Shown piece after piece: positions 38,491 through 47,332 of a stretch of 64,000 nucleotides of DNA (position 1 is its first letter; each line of letters begins with the position of its first letter). The position numbers and the translations under genes were made by a program. Source of the stretch: DATBGZ01 sp036557785 (GTDB lineage Bacteria > Actinomycetota > Actinomycetes > Mycobacteriales > Micromonosporaceae); NCBI GenBank assembly GCA_036557785.1, contig DATBGZ010000088.1, positions 62,001 through 126,000 on the forward strand, in the 5' to 3' direction. Under the pieces are notes generated by a model. It saw only the letters and a program-made list of their open reading frames with translations, was not told the DNA's origin and made no database searches.

Positions 38491-40281
38491 ATGGCACGGA
38501 GTTCGATCGGAGGCCTGACGCGCACATCGAGATTGCTCGTCAGCCTCTTCGCGGTCGGCGCGGTGTCAGTGCTCGCACTTTCGGCGTGCACGAGCAAGCC
38601 GACCAATACCACGCCAGGCAGCCTGGCGGACTGCGGGACTGACCCGGTCAACTGCAACAAGGGTGCGACCGCCCAAGGCGGCACCGTGACCTACACCATC
38701 GAGAAGAAGATCAGCGGCTGGAACCTCAACGACGCGCTGTCGAACACGTTCGACTTCGCTGAGGTCCTCGACGCTGTCCTGCCAGCCGGGCCGTTCATCG
38801 TGCAGCCCGACTTCCAGGTCGTCAACAACCCCGACTTCGTGTCCTCCGTCGAGGTGACCAGCACCAACCCGGAGACGGTCGTCTACAAGATCAAGCCAGA
38901 GGCGGTCTGGGACGACGGCACGCCGATCGACGTCCAGGACTTCATCTACGCCTGGAAGACCCAGAACGGCAAGGACTGCCCGCCGCCGGAGACGGACGCG
39001 GACGGTAACCCGGTCGCGGGATCGACCGGCTGCTACCAGGCCTCCACCGCTGGCTACGACCAGGTCGCATCGGTCACCGGTTCGGACAACGGCAAGACCG
39101 TGACGGTTGTCTACTCGACGCCGTTCGCCGACTGGAAGCTGCCGTTCGGCACGCTGTACCCGGCGCACATCGCGGCGCAGCACGGTGACATCAACACGGC
39201 GGCCGGTCTCGCGTCGGCGTGGAAGTGGTTCAACGACAACGTGCCGACCTACTCGGGTGGCCCGTACAAGATCAGTGACTTCGTCAAGGACACCTCGGTC
39301 ACCCTGGTGCCCAACGACAAGTGGTACGGCGCGGTCAAGCCGTCGCTGGACAAGCTGATCTTCCGGATCATCACGGACCAGACGGCCGAGGTCCCGGCGC
39401 TGCAGAACGGTGAGGTCAACGCGATCTACCCGCAGCCCAACCAGGACATCGTCGACTCGGTCAAGAACCTTCCCAACGTGTCCTACACGCTGGGCCAGGG
39501 CCTGACCTGGGAGCACTTCGACCTGAACGGCAAGAACCCGATGCTGAAGGACGCCGCGCTCCGCAAGGCGATCTTCACAGCGATCGACCGTCAGGAGATC
39601 ATCGACAAGACGGTCGGCCTGTTCGTTCCGGGCCTCAAGCCGCTGAACAGCCACAACTTCGTGCCTGGGCAGGCTGGCTACAAGGACACCATCACCCCGA
39701 CCGGACAGGGCGCCGGCAATGTCGACGCCGCGAAGCAGATCCTTACCCAGGCCGGCTACCAGGGCGTGGGTACGGCGCTGAAGACCCCGTCGGGTCAGGA
39801 TGTCAAGCTCCGGTTCCGCTACACGGAGGGCAACACCCTTCGTGAGCAGAGCGGCGAGCTGCTCCAGGCCCAGTTGGCGAAGCTGGGTATCCAGCTGACC
39901 CTCGAGCCGCTCACCGACCTCGGTGGCACGCTCGTCTCGGGCGACTTCGACATCATCATCTTCGCCTGGGTGGGTAACCCGTTCCCGTACGCGGGCGGCA
40001 TCCAGCTCTGGAAGAGCGACAGTGGGAGCAACTACTCGCACTTCGCCGACGCCCAGAGCGACCAGCTGCTGCAGCAGGCGGCGACCAACCCCGACAACAA
40101 CGCGGGCAACGACCTGCTGAACCAGTCGGACGCCATCCTGTCCGCGGCGGCGTACGTGCTGCCGCTGTTCCAGAAGCCGACCTTCCTGGCGGCCGACACG
40201 AACATCGCCAACCTGCGGAACAACTCGACCTCGGTCGGACCGCCGTACAACGTGCAGGAGTGGGGTCTGCGCGCCTCCTGA
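38491..40281 (+). CDS. Peptide ABC transporter substrate-binding lipoprotein (SBP family 5)
   Basis: This 596-residue protein starts at ATG 38491 with GAGGAGG upstream. The signal peptide ends LSAC (Cys33), so it is lipid-anchored outside. The SBP_bac_5 fold is clear, with KPEAVWDDGTPIDVQDFIYAWK near residue 130 and LTLEPLTDLGGTLVSGDFDI late in the chain. Family members bind oligopeptides, but also nickel or sugars, so the substrate is uncertain. A strong hairpin separates it from the permease genes, which would give more binding protein than permease. Confidence 0.9.
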   Translation: MARSSIGGLTRTSRLLVSLFAVGAVSVLALSACTSKPTNTTPGSLADCGTDPVNCNKGATAQGGTVTYTIEKKISGWNLNDALSNTFDFAEVLDAVLPAGPFIVQPDFQVVNNPDFVSSVEVTSTNPETVVYKIKPEAVWDDGTPIDVQDFIYAWKTQNGKDCPPPETDADGNPVAGSTGCYQASTAGYDQVASVTGSDNGKTVTVVYSTPFADWKLPFGTLYPAHIAAQHGDINTAAGLASAWKWFNDNVPTYSGGPYKISDFVKDTSVTLVPNDKWYGAVKPSLDKLIFRIITDQTAEVPALQNGEVNAIYPQPNQDIVDSVKNLPNVSYTLGQGLTWEHFDLNGKNPMLKDAALRKAIFTAIDRQEIIDKTVGLFVPGLKPLNSHNFVPGQAGYKDTITPTGQGAGNVDAAKQILTQAGYQGVGTALKTPSGQDVKLRFRYTEGNTLREQSGELLQAQLAKLGIQLTLEPLTDLGGTLVSGDFDIIIFAWVGNPFPYAGGIQLWKSDSGSNYSHFADAQSDQLLQQAATNPDNNAGNDLLNQSDAILSAAAYVLPLFQKPTFLAADTNIANLRNNSTSVGPPYNVQEWGLRAS

Positions 40282-40326
40282 CGCCTCAGGCGTAGGAACG
40301 CGTTCCCTCTTCTTCCACACACAGCG

Positions 40327-40357
40327 GGACCCCGGGTGTCACTGACACCCGGGGTCC
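40327..40357 (+). terminator. Strong hairpin between binding protein and permease genes
   Basis: GGACCCCGGGTGTC, a 3-nt loop and GACACCCGGGGTCC form a perfect 14-bp stem 45 bp after the binding-protein stop, followed by TGCCCC, with no T-run. It probably stabilises the upstream message or partly terminates transcription. Confidence 0.8.
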
Positions 40358-40394
40358 TGCCCCAAGAGTGGCGGTGTGTCGCAGGAGGTTCACG

Positions 40395-41387
40395 GTGTTC
40401 GTCTTCATCCTCAGGCGCGTGCTGATCTCGATTCCCGTGCTGATCGGGTCGACGATCCTCGTGTTCATCATTGGCAAGCTGCTGGGCGACCCCCTGCAGG
40501 ATCTCAGGCTGCGCAACCCACCGGTGCCGGCCGCGACGATTCGCGCCGAGGAGCATCGCCTCTGGTTGGACCGGCCGTTGCCGGAGCAGTACCTGCTCTG
40601 GCTCAAGGGCTTGGTGCTGCACGGCAACTTCGGGCCGTCGGTGAACCCCACCGACAGCATCGGTGGCGAGCTCGGCAGCCACATGTGGGTCACGATGCGG
40701 CTCGTGCTGGCCGCGGTCTTCATCGCGTTGGTGCTCGCAGTGGTCACCGGCGTGCTCAGCGCCGTGCGGCAGTACAGCCCGTTCGACTACACCACCACGT
40801 TCTTCGGTTTCCTCTTCTTCTCCATGCCGATCTTCTGGTTCGCGGCGCTGCTCAAGGCCGGGGGCATCTGGTACAACCAGCACGTCAACCCGGCCACCTT
40901 CTTCACGATCGGTGACAGATCGGTGGATGCGCAGTTACCCAACCACGCGTGGTGGACCACGACCTCGGACATCATCGGCCACCTGGTCCTGCCGACGATC
41001 GCGCTCGGGCTCGCGGGCTACGCCTCGTGGACCCGGTTCACCCGCGCCTCCCTGCTCGAGGTGCTGGACAGCGACTACGTCCGGCTCGCCCGGGCCAAGG
41101 GCCTCTCGTCACGCCGGGTGCTGGTCAAGCACGCGCTGCGCAACGCGCTCATCCCGCTCACCACGGTCACCGCGCTGGACATCGCCGCGCTCTTCGGCGG
41201 CGCCATCATCACGGAGTCGGTGTTCCAGTGGCGCGGCATGGGCGCACTGTTCCAGCAGTCGCTGATCCAATACGATGTCTATCTGCTGATGGCATGGCTG
41301 CTGGTCACCGCCACCATCGTCATCGTGTTCAACCTCGTCGCCGACCTGCTCTACGGCGTTCTCGACCCGAGGATCCGCCATGCCTGA
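40395..41387 (+). CDS. Peptide ABC transporter permease (DppB-like)
   Basis: This 330-residue membrane protein starts at GTG 40395, marked by AGGAGG at 40383-40388. Six helices are predicted, and the EAA loop before the C-terminal helices is present as YVRLARAKGLSSRRVLVKHA, which docks onto the ATPase. The fragment opening VFVFILRRVLISIPVLIG is typical of DppB/OppB. It overlaps the next gene by 8 bp. Confidence 0.9.
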   Translation: MFVFILRRVLISIPVLIGSTILVFIIGKLLGDPLQDLRLRNPPVPAATIRAEEHRLWLDRPLPEQYLLWLKGLVLHGNFGPSVNPTDSIGGELGSHMWVTMRLVLAAVFIALVLAVVTGVLSAVRQYSPFDYTTTFFGFLFFSMPIFWFAALLKAGGIWYNQHVNPATFFTIGDRSVDAQLPNHAWWTTTSDIIGHLVLPTIALGLAGYASWTRFTRASLLEVLDSDYVRLARAKGLSSRRVLVKHALRNALIPLTTVTALDIAALFGGAIITESVFQWRGMGALFQQSLIQYDVYLLMAWLLVTATIVIVFNLVADLLYGVLDPRIRHA

Positions 41388-42390
41388 ACCCACGGCCACC
41401 ACCACCGCCACAAGCGGAACCACGACAAGCGGAACCACGACGACCGGGACGGGGCCAGCGCTGGCGCCAGGATCCCCGCCGCCGTCCGGGCAACTCACCA
41501 GGCCCGTCGAGCGCGAGTTCACCATCAAAGAGCGCAGCCAGCTCCGCCAGGCGACGCGTCGCTTCCTGCGTCACCGGGCCGCGGTGGTCAGCCTCGGCGT
41601 GCTCATCGCGATGGCCCTCTTCGCCTTCGTGGGCCCGCTCGTCTGGACGCACGACTACCGATTCCTGAACGGACCCAGCAATGCCAAGCCCAACATCCAC
41701 TACCCGATGGGCACCGACAACCTCGGCCACGACGTGATGGCCCAGGTGATGCGGGGGACGCAGCAGTCGATCAAGGTCGCGCTCCTGATCGCGGTGCTGG
41801 CCACCGTGGCCGGCAGCATCTGGGGCGTGGTCGCCGGCTTCCTGCGCGGTTGGGTGGACTCCGGCCTCATGCGGCTGGCCGACCTGATCCTCACGATCCC
41901 GGGTCTGGCCCTGGCCGCCGCGATCGCCCGCAGCCAGGCACGCCACGCGAGCTCCGGCTGGTGGATCATCGGGATCATCCTCGGCAGCCTCTCCGCGCCC
42001 TACGTGGCCCGCGTCGTGCGCGGCATGGTGCTCTCGCTGCGGGAGCGCGAGTACATCGAGGCGTCCCGCGCGCTGGGCGCCACCAACGGACGGATCATGT
42101 CGCGGCACCTGATCCCCAACGCCTTCGCGGTGGTGATCGTCAACGCGACGCTGCTCGTGGCCGCGGGCATCCTCGGCGAGACCGCGCTGTCGTTCTTCGG
42201 CTTCGGCATCCAGGCCCCGGACACCTCGCTCGGCCTGCTCGTCTCCGCCGGGCAGGGCGCGGTCTTCACCCGGCCCTGGCTGTTCTACTTCCCGGGCTTG
42301 TTCATCATCGTCTTCGCGCTCTCCGTGAACTTCGTCGGTGACGGGCTGCGCGACGCCCTCGACCCCCAGCAGACAAGGCAGCGTCGGTGA
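41380..42390 (+). CDS. Peptide ABC transporter permease (DppC-like)
   Basis: This 336-residue partner permease has an unusual low-complexity Thr/Gly/Ser N-terminus (about 1-40) before the conserved cytoplasmic segment RSQLRQATRRFLRHRAAVVS and six helices. HYPMGTDNLGHDVMAQVMRG and the EAA loop YIEASRALGATNGRIMSRH are DppC/OppC hallmarks. It is translationally coupled on both sides: 8 bp with the DppB-like gene and 4 bp (GTGA) with the ATPase. Confidence 0.9.
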   Translation: MPEPTATTTATSGTTTSGTTTTGTGPALAPGSPPPSGQLTRPVEREFTIKERSQLRQATRRFLRHRAAVVSLGVLIAMALFAFVGPLVWTHDYRFLNGPSNAKPNIHYPMGTDNLGHDVMAQVMRGTQQSIKVALLIAVLATVAGSIWGVVAGFLRGWVDSGLMRLADLILTIPGLALAAAIARSQARHASSGWWIIGIILGSLSAPYVARVVRGMVLSLREREYIEASRALGATNGRIMSRHLIPNAFAVVIVNATLLVAAGILGETALSFFGFGIQAPDTSLGLLVSAGQGAVFTRPWLFYFPGLFIIVFALSVNFVGDGLRDALDPQQTRQRR

Positions 42391-43484
42391 TCACGAACTT
42401 CGAGCCCGTACGAACCGCCCAGACAAAGCCCAACGTCTCGCTCGAAGTCCAGGATCTGACCGTTACCTTCCCCACGGAGGACGGCGAGGTCCACGCAGTC
42501 CGCGGTGTCAGCTACGAGTTGCGCCGCGGCGAGGCGCTCGGCATCGTGGGCGAGTCGGGATCGGGCAAGTCGGTCAGCTCGCTCGCCGTGATGGGTCTGC
42601 TGCCGAAGTCGGCGAAGATCACCGGGTCGATCAAGTTCCAGGGCGAGGAGCTGCTGGGGCTCTCGGACAAGGGCCTCAGCCGGATCCGGGGTGCCAAGAT
42701 CTCCATGATCTTCCAGGACCCGCTCACCTCGCTGAACCCGGTGTACCGGGTCGGCAGCCAGGTCGCCGAGGCCGTGCTCGCGCACAACGAGATCTCCAAG
42801 ATCGAAGCCCGCGACCGCGCGATCGAGTTGCTGCGCATCGTGGGCATCCCGCACCCGGAGCAGCGGGTGGACAACTACCCCCACGAGATGTCCGGCGGCA
42901 TGCGCCAGCGTGCGGTGATCGCGATCGCCATGGCGAACAACCCCGATGTGATCATCGCCGATGAGCCGACCACGGCCCTGGACGTGACCGTGCAGGCTCA
43001 GGTGCTGGAGGCACTCGAGGCCGCCCGGGCCGAGACGGGCGCCGCGCTCGTGCTCATCACGCACGACCTGGGCGTGATCGCGGGCCACGCGGACCGGATC
43101 TGCGTGATGTACGCCGGCAAGCTCGTCGAGACCGGTACCGCGGACGACATCTTCTACAACCCCCGCATGCCGTACGCCCTCGGCCTGCTCGGCAGCCTGC
43201 CCCGGCTCGACAGCTCCCGCAGACAACGACTCTCGCCGATCCAGGGCTCGCCGCCCTCGCTGGTGAACCTGCCGCCGGGGTGCCCGTTCACGCCGCGCTG
43301 CCCGCTGGCGCGCGAGATCTGCGACGAGGTAGAGCCCTCCCTCGTGCCCACGGACAGCCCGCACCATCTGGCGGCGTGCCACTTCCACACCGAGCTCGTC
43401 GGCCGCACGGCCGGGGACCTGTTCGGGACGTCATCGGCCGACCCGGAGTTGCCCGAGGTCGCGGACCTGGAGGTAACACAGTGA
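42387..43484 (+). CDS. Peptide ABC transporter ATPase (DppD-like)
   Basis: This 365-residue ATPase has Walker A GESGSGKS, Q-loop IFQDPLTSLNPVYRVG, signature MSGGMRQRAVIAIA and Walker B VIIADEPTTALD. The C-terminal OppD/DppD zinc- or cluster-binding extension is visible as CPFTPRCPLAREIC. The GTG start overlaps the DppC-like stop. It pairs with the next ATPase. Confidence 0.92.
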   Translation: MITNFEPVRTAQTKPNVSLEVQDLTVTFPTEDGEVHAVRGVSYELRRGEALGIVGESGSGKSVSSLAVMGLLPKSAKITGSIKFQGEELLGLSDKGLSRIRGAKISMIFQDPLTSLNPVYRVGSQVAEAVLAHNEISKIEARDRAIELLRIVGIPHPEQRVDNYPHEMSGGMRQRAVIAIAMANNPDVIIADEPTTALDVTVQAQVLEALEAARAETGAALVLITHDLGVIAGHADRICVMYAGKLVETGTADDIFYNPRMPYALGLLGSLPRLDSSRRQRLSPIQGSPPSLVNLPPGCPFTPRCPLAREICDEVEPSLVPTDSPHHLAACHFHTELVGRTAGDLFGTSSADPELPEVADLEVTQ

Positions 43485-44548
43485 CCGGCGTCTCCGCACC
43501 AAGCCAGGTCGCCCCGCCGCCCGTGGGCTCGGCGACGCCGGTGGTCTCGGTGCGCAACCTGGTCAAGCACTTCCCGGTGCGCTCCAAGGGCCTCGTGCGC
43601 CGCACGATCGGTGACGTGCACGCGGTCTGCGACATCTCGTTCGACCTCATGCCGCGCGAGACGCTGGGCCTGGTCGGCGAGTCGGGCTGTGGCAAGACCA
43701 CGACCGGACGGCTGCTGCTCAACCTGGTCGGCGCGACCTCGGGATCGATCGGCTATGGCGGACGGGAGCTCACGAAGCTCTCCCAGCGGGCGATGCGCCC
43801 GTTGCGGCGGGACCTGCAGATCGTGTTCCAGGACCCGTTCGCCTCGCTCGACCCGCGGATGACGGTCAACGAGATCGTGGCCGAGCCGTTGCGGATCCAC
43901 GGTCTGTTCGGCTCCGGCGAGCAGGGCTGGGCCCAGGTCCGGGGCCTCCTGCGCCAGGTCGGGCTCAACCCAGAGCACGGCAACCGCTACTCGCACCAGT
44001 TCTCCGGCGGCCAACGCCAGCGCATCGGCATCGCCCGGGCGCTGGCCCTCAAGCCGAAGGTGCTGGTGCTGGACGAGCCGGTCTCGGCGCTGGACGTCTC
44101 GATCCAGGCCGGCGTGATCAACCTGCTGGAGGACCTGCAGCACGACCTCGGGCTGTCGTTCCTGTTCATCTCGCACGACCTCTCGGTGATTCGCCACATC
44201 GCGCACCGGGTCGCGGTGATGTACCTGGGCCGCATCGTCGAGACCGCGCCGGTGGAGGAGATCTTCCAGAAGGCCACGCACCCGTACACCCAGGCCCTCA
44301 TCTCGGCGATCCCGCTGCCCGACCCGCACAAGGAGCGCACCCGCAAGCGCATCCTGCTCACCGGGGATGTGCCCAGCCCGGTCAACCCACCCTCCGGCTG
44401 CCGGTTCCGCACCCGCTGCCCCAAGTTCGCGACCCAGCTCACGCCGAGCGAGCAGGAGAAGTGCGTCAACGAACTGCCGGCGCTGGTCGATCGCGGCTCC
44501 GGCCACCCGACGGCCTGCCACTACGCCGAGGCGCTCAAGCTGGTCTGA
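43481..44548 (+). CDS. Peptide ABC transporter ATPase (DppF-like)
   Basis: This 355-residue second ATPase starts at GTG 43481, overlapping the previous stop by 4 bp. It has Walker A GESGCGKTT, signature FSGGQRQRIGIARAL, Walker B VLVLDEPVSALD and the OppF-type C-terminal Cys cluster (CRFRTRCPKF). With the binding protein and two permeases it completes a five-gene importer of the Dpp/Opp type. Confidence 0.92.
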   Translation: MTGVSAPSQVAPPPVGSATPVVSVRNLVKHFPVRSKGLVRRTIGDVHAVCDISFDLMPRETLGLVGESGCGKTTTGRLLLNLVGATSGSIGYGGRELTKLSQRAMRPLRRDLQIVFQDPFASLDPRMTVNEIVAEPLRIHGLFGSGEQGWAQVRGLLRQVGLNPEHGNRYSHQFSGGQRQRIGIARALALKPKVLVLDEPVSALDVSIQAGVINLLEDLQHDLGLSFLFISHDLSVIRHIAHRVAVMYLGRIVETAPVEEIFQKATHPYTQALISAIPLPDPHKERTRKRILLTGDVPSPVNPPSGCRFRTRCPKFATQLTPSEQEKCVNELPALVDRGSGHPTACHYAEALKLV

Positions 44549-44599
44549 GCCGCCCGTCCGGCGGTGTCCGTACAGCGCAGGCCGTTGTACGGTGCGAGG

Positions 44600-45970
44600 G
44601 TGGCAGGTGATCAGATGCTCGACGCGAGGCATGCTGCGGCGACCCGACGCCTGCGCGAGGCGTACGACGCTCTGCCGCCGGGTTCGCCCGTACGGTTGGC
44701 CAAGCGCACGTCGAACCTGTTCCGCTTCGGCGCTCGGGAGCGGCTGCCAGGCCTGGACGTCTCCGGGCTCGATGGCGTGCTCTCGGTCGACCCGGTCACG
44801 CGCACCGCGCACGTGCAGGGCATGACGACCTACGAGACGTTGGTCGACGCCACGCTCGCGCACGGGCTGATGCCGCTCGTGGTGCCGCAGTTGAAGACCA
44901 TCACGCTGGGCGGCGCGGTGGCGGGGCTGGGCATCGAGTCCTCCTCGTTCCGCAACGGCCTGCCGCACGAGTCGGTGCGCGAGTTGGAGGTGCTCACCGG
45001 CGACGGGCGCGTCGTGGTCGCCAGCGAGACCAACGAGCACGCCAACCTGTTCCGGGCATTCCCGAACTCCTACGGCACGCTCGGCTACTCCCTGCGGTTG
45101 GTCATCGAACTGGAGCCGGTCAAGCCGTACGTACGCCTGCGCCATCTGCGTTTCTCCGCCGCCGAGGACTGCCTGGCGGCGATGGGCGAGGTCTGCACGA
45201 AGCGCAGCCATGACGGGCAGAGCGTGGACTTTGTCGACGGTACGGTCTTCTCTCCGGATGAGCAATACATCACGATAGGCACCTTCGTCGATGAGGCACC
45301 GGCCACCAGCGACTACACCGGGATGGGGATCTACTACCGCTCGCTGCAGCGCCGCGAGGAGGATTATCTGTCGGTGCGGGATTATCTGTGGCGCTGGGAC
45401 ACCGACTGGTTCTGGTGTTCGCGGGCCCTTGGCGTCCAGTCGCCCGTCGTCCGTCGGCTGTGGCCCCGCCGCTACCGGCGCTCCGATGTGTACCGGCGCA
45501 TGGTCGCCTTCGACCGCCGGCACCAGCTCTCCGACCGGGTCGCGCGGCTGCGCGGGCAACGGCCGGGTGAGTCGGTGGTGCAGGACGTCGAGATCCCGAT
45601 CGATGCCACGGCGAAGTTCCTCGATGTCTTCCACCGCGACGTCGGCATCACTCCGGTCTGGCTCTGTCCGCTGAGGCTGCGCGCCAGCACCGCCTGGCCG
45701 CTCTATCCGCTGGAGCCGAGCCAGCTCTACGTGAACGTGGGCTTCTGGTCGACCGTTTCGCTGGCGGCCGGCCAGGCCGAAGACCACCACAACCGGCTCG
45801 TGGAGGAGGCGGTGCACGCGCTGGGTGGGCACAAGTCGCTCTACTCGACCGTGCACTACTCGGCCGACGAGTTCTGGCACCGGTACAACGGTGCCGCCTA
45901 CCGGGCGGTGAAGGCGGCCTACGATCCGGACGGTCGCCTGCCAGACCTGTACCGCAAGGTCAGCGCCTGA
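44600..45970 (+). CDS. tmsA: FAD-binding oxidoreductase, TmsA/BfaA-like (10-methyl fatty acid synthesis)
   Basis: This 456-residue FAD_binding_4-type oxidoreductase has the flavin domain phrase VVPQLKTITLGGAVAGLGIESSS and EVLTGDGRVVVAS; sterol Delta24-reductase (DHCR24) is a distant relative. Paired with a CFA-type methyltransferase it matches the actinobacterial tmsA-tmsB (bfaA-bfaB) loci. There TmsB makes a 10-methylene acyl chain from oleoyl phospholipid and TmsA reduces it to 10-methylstearate (tuberculostearic acid). GTG 44600 is used; ATG 44615 is an alternative. TACGGT 6 nt upstream could be a leaderless -10. An ERG2-like gene follows tmsB, so a sterol-like substrate cannot be excluded. 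Confidence 0.75.
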   Translation: MAGDQMLDARHAAATRRLREAYDALPPGSPVRLAKRTSNLFRFGARERLPGLDVSGLDGVLSVDPVTRTAHVQGMTTYETLVDATLAHGLMPLVVPQLKTITLGGAVAGLGIESSSFRNGLPHESVRELEVLTGDGRVVVASETNEHANLFRAFPNSYGTLGYSLRLVIELEPVKPYVRLRHLRFSAAEDCLAAMGEVCTKRSHDGQSVDFVDGTVFSPDEQYITIGTFVDEAPATSDYTGMGIYYRSLQRREEDYLSVRDYLWRWDTDWFWCSRALGVQSPVVRRLWPRRYRRSDVYRRMVAFDRRHQLSDRVARLRGQRPGESVVQDVEIPIDATAKFLDVFHRDVGITPVWLCPLRLRASTAWPLYPLEPSQLYVNVGFWSTVSLAAGQAEDHHNRLVEEAVHALGGHKSLYSTVHYSADEFWHRYNGAAYRAVKAAYDPDGRLPDLYRKVSA

Positions 45971-46013
45971 TGCCCGGCACCGGACAACTGACATGGCGGA
46001 GAGGGGAACGACG

Positions 46014-47258
46014 GTGACGCGTGCGGACGCCATCGCCCGGGTGATCGCCCGGAACACCAACCAGGTCCAGGTGAAGGTCTTCGACGGCAGCCGGGCAGGG
46101 CCGGCCGATGCTCCGGTAACCATCGATTTCCGTTCGCCCCGAGCGTTCAACTTCCTTGCCACGTCGCCGAACCAGCTCGGTCTCGCCCGCGCCTTTGTCA
46201 GTGGCGAGATCAACGTCGATGGCGACCTCTACACGGCACTGTCCACATTGGGTAACCAGAGGTTCGACGTTCCCGTCGCCGAGATGCTCACGCTGGTGCG
46301 CCAGCTCGGCGGTCTGCGCCTGCTGCGCCGGCCGCCCCGGCCGCCGCAGGAGGTCCGTCTGCGTGGCCGCCGGCACAGCAAGGCGCGGGACAGCCAGGCT
46401 ATCTCCCACCACTACGACGTTTCGAACAAGTTCTACGAATGGCTGCTCGGCCCGTCGATGGCGTACACCTGCGCGGTCTACCCGACGGCCGCCGCGACGC
46501 TCGAGGAGGCGCAGTTCGCCAAGCATGACCTGGTGGCCCGCAAGATCGGCCTGCGGCCGGGCATGCGGCTGCTCGACGTGGGCTGCGGCTGGGGCGGCAT
46601 GGTCATGCACGCGGCCCGGCACTACGGCGTCAAGGCGCTGGGGGTCACGCTGTCGCGGCGGCAGGCGGAGTGGGCCCAGAAGGCGATCGCCGACGCCGGT
46701 CTGAGCGACCTCGCCGAGGTGCGCCACCTCGATTACCGCGATGTCGAGGAGAAGGAGTTCGACGCGATCAGCTCGATCGGCCTGACCGAGCACATCGGCG
46801 TGCGGCAGATGCCCGCCTACTTCGCGTTCCTGCACAAGCGGCTGCGTCCCGGGGGGCGTCTGCTCAACCACTGCATCACCGAGCCGGACAACCAGACCCC
46901 GGTGGCGCGCAACGGGTTCATCAGCCGCTACATCTTCCCCGACGGGGAACTCACCGGCGTCGGCAGGATCATCTCCGACATGCACGATGCCGGCTTCGAG
47001 GTGCGCCACGAGGAGAACCTGCGTGAGCACTACGCGATGACCACCAGGGCGTGGGCCGAGAACCTCGACGCGCACTGGGACGAGTCGGTCCGGGAGGTAG
47101 GGCTGCCGAAGGCCCGCACCTGGCGCCTCTACCTCGCCGGGGTCCGGCTCGGCTTCGAGCGCAACCAGATCCAGCTGCACCAGGTGCTCGGCGTCAGGCT
47201 GCACGCCGACGGTGGCTCGGACATGCCGCTGCGCCCGGACTGGGAGAGCGCCGCGTAA
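46014..47258 (+). CDS. tmsB: CFA-synthase-like SAM methyltransferase, TmsB/BfaB-like
   Basis: This 414-residue protein has an N-terminal lipid-interacting domain (SPNQLGLARAFVSGEINVDGD) and a SAM-binding domain with LLDVGCGWGGMVMHAARHYG. It also has the family segments SHHYDVSNKFYEWLLGPSMAYTCAVY and IGLTEHIG, shared by cyclopropane synthases, UfaA1/TmsB and, more remotely, sterol C24-methyltransferase. TmsB-type enzymes methylenate carbon 10 of oleoyl chains. GTG 46014 is preferred because GAGAGGGG precedes it; ATG 45993 in the same frame lacks such a site. It lies 43 bp after the oxidoreductase gene. Confidence 0.8.
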   Translation: MTRADAIARVIARNTNQVQVKVFDGSRAGPADAPVTIDFRSPRAFNFLATSPNQLGLARAFVSGEINVDGDLYTALSTLGNQRFDVPVAEMLTLVRQLGGLRLLRRPPRPPQEVRLRGRRHSKARDSQAISHHYDVSNKFYEWLLGPSMAYTCAVYPTAAATLEEAQFAKHDLVARKIGLRPGMRLLDVGCGWGGMVMHAARHYGVKALGVTLSRRQAEWAQKAIADAGLSDLAEVRHLDYRDVEEKEFDAISSIGLTEHIGVRQMPAYFAFLHKRLRPGGRLLNHCITEPDNQTPVARNGFISRYIFPDGELTGVGRIISDMHDAGFEVRHEENLREHYAMTTRAWAENLDAHWDESVREVGLPKARTWRLYLAGVRLGFERNQIQLHQVLGVRLHADGGSDMPLRPDWESAA

Positions 47259-47332
47259 CGCCGAGGGCCGGAGTGCCCGGCCGTACGGCCGCAACCCCTT
47301 GTCTTGCGCCCGTTGGCGTGGATGATCAGGGC

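Noticed and set aside
38566..40320. A 584-codon minus-strand open frame over the binding-protein gene
   Set aside because: Shadow of the SBP family 5 gene; Val/Arg/Asp-rich without signal or motifs.
43154..46213. A 1019-codon minus-strand open frame over the peptide transporter ATPases and tmsA
   Set aside because: The plus strand carries complete Walker and signature motifs in three genes; the reverse frame has none and is a codon-bias artefact.
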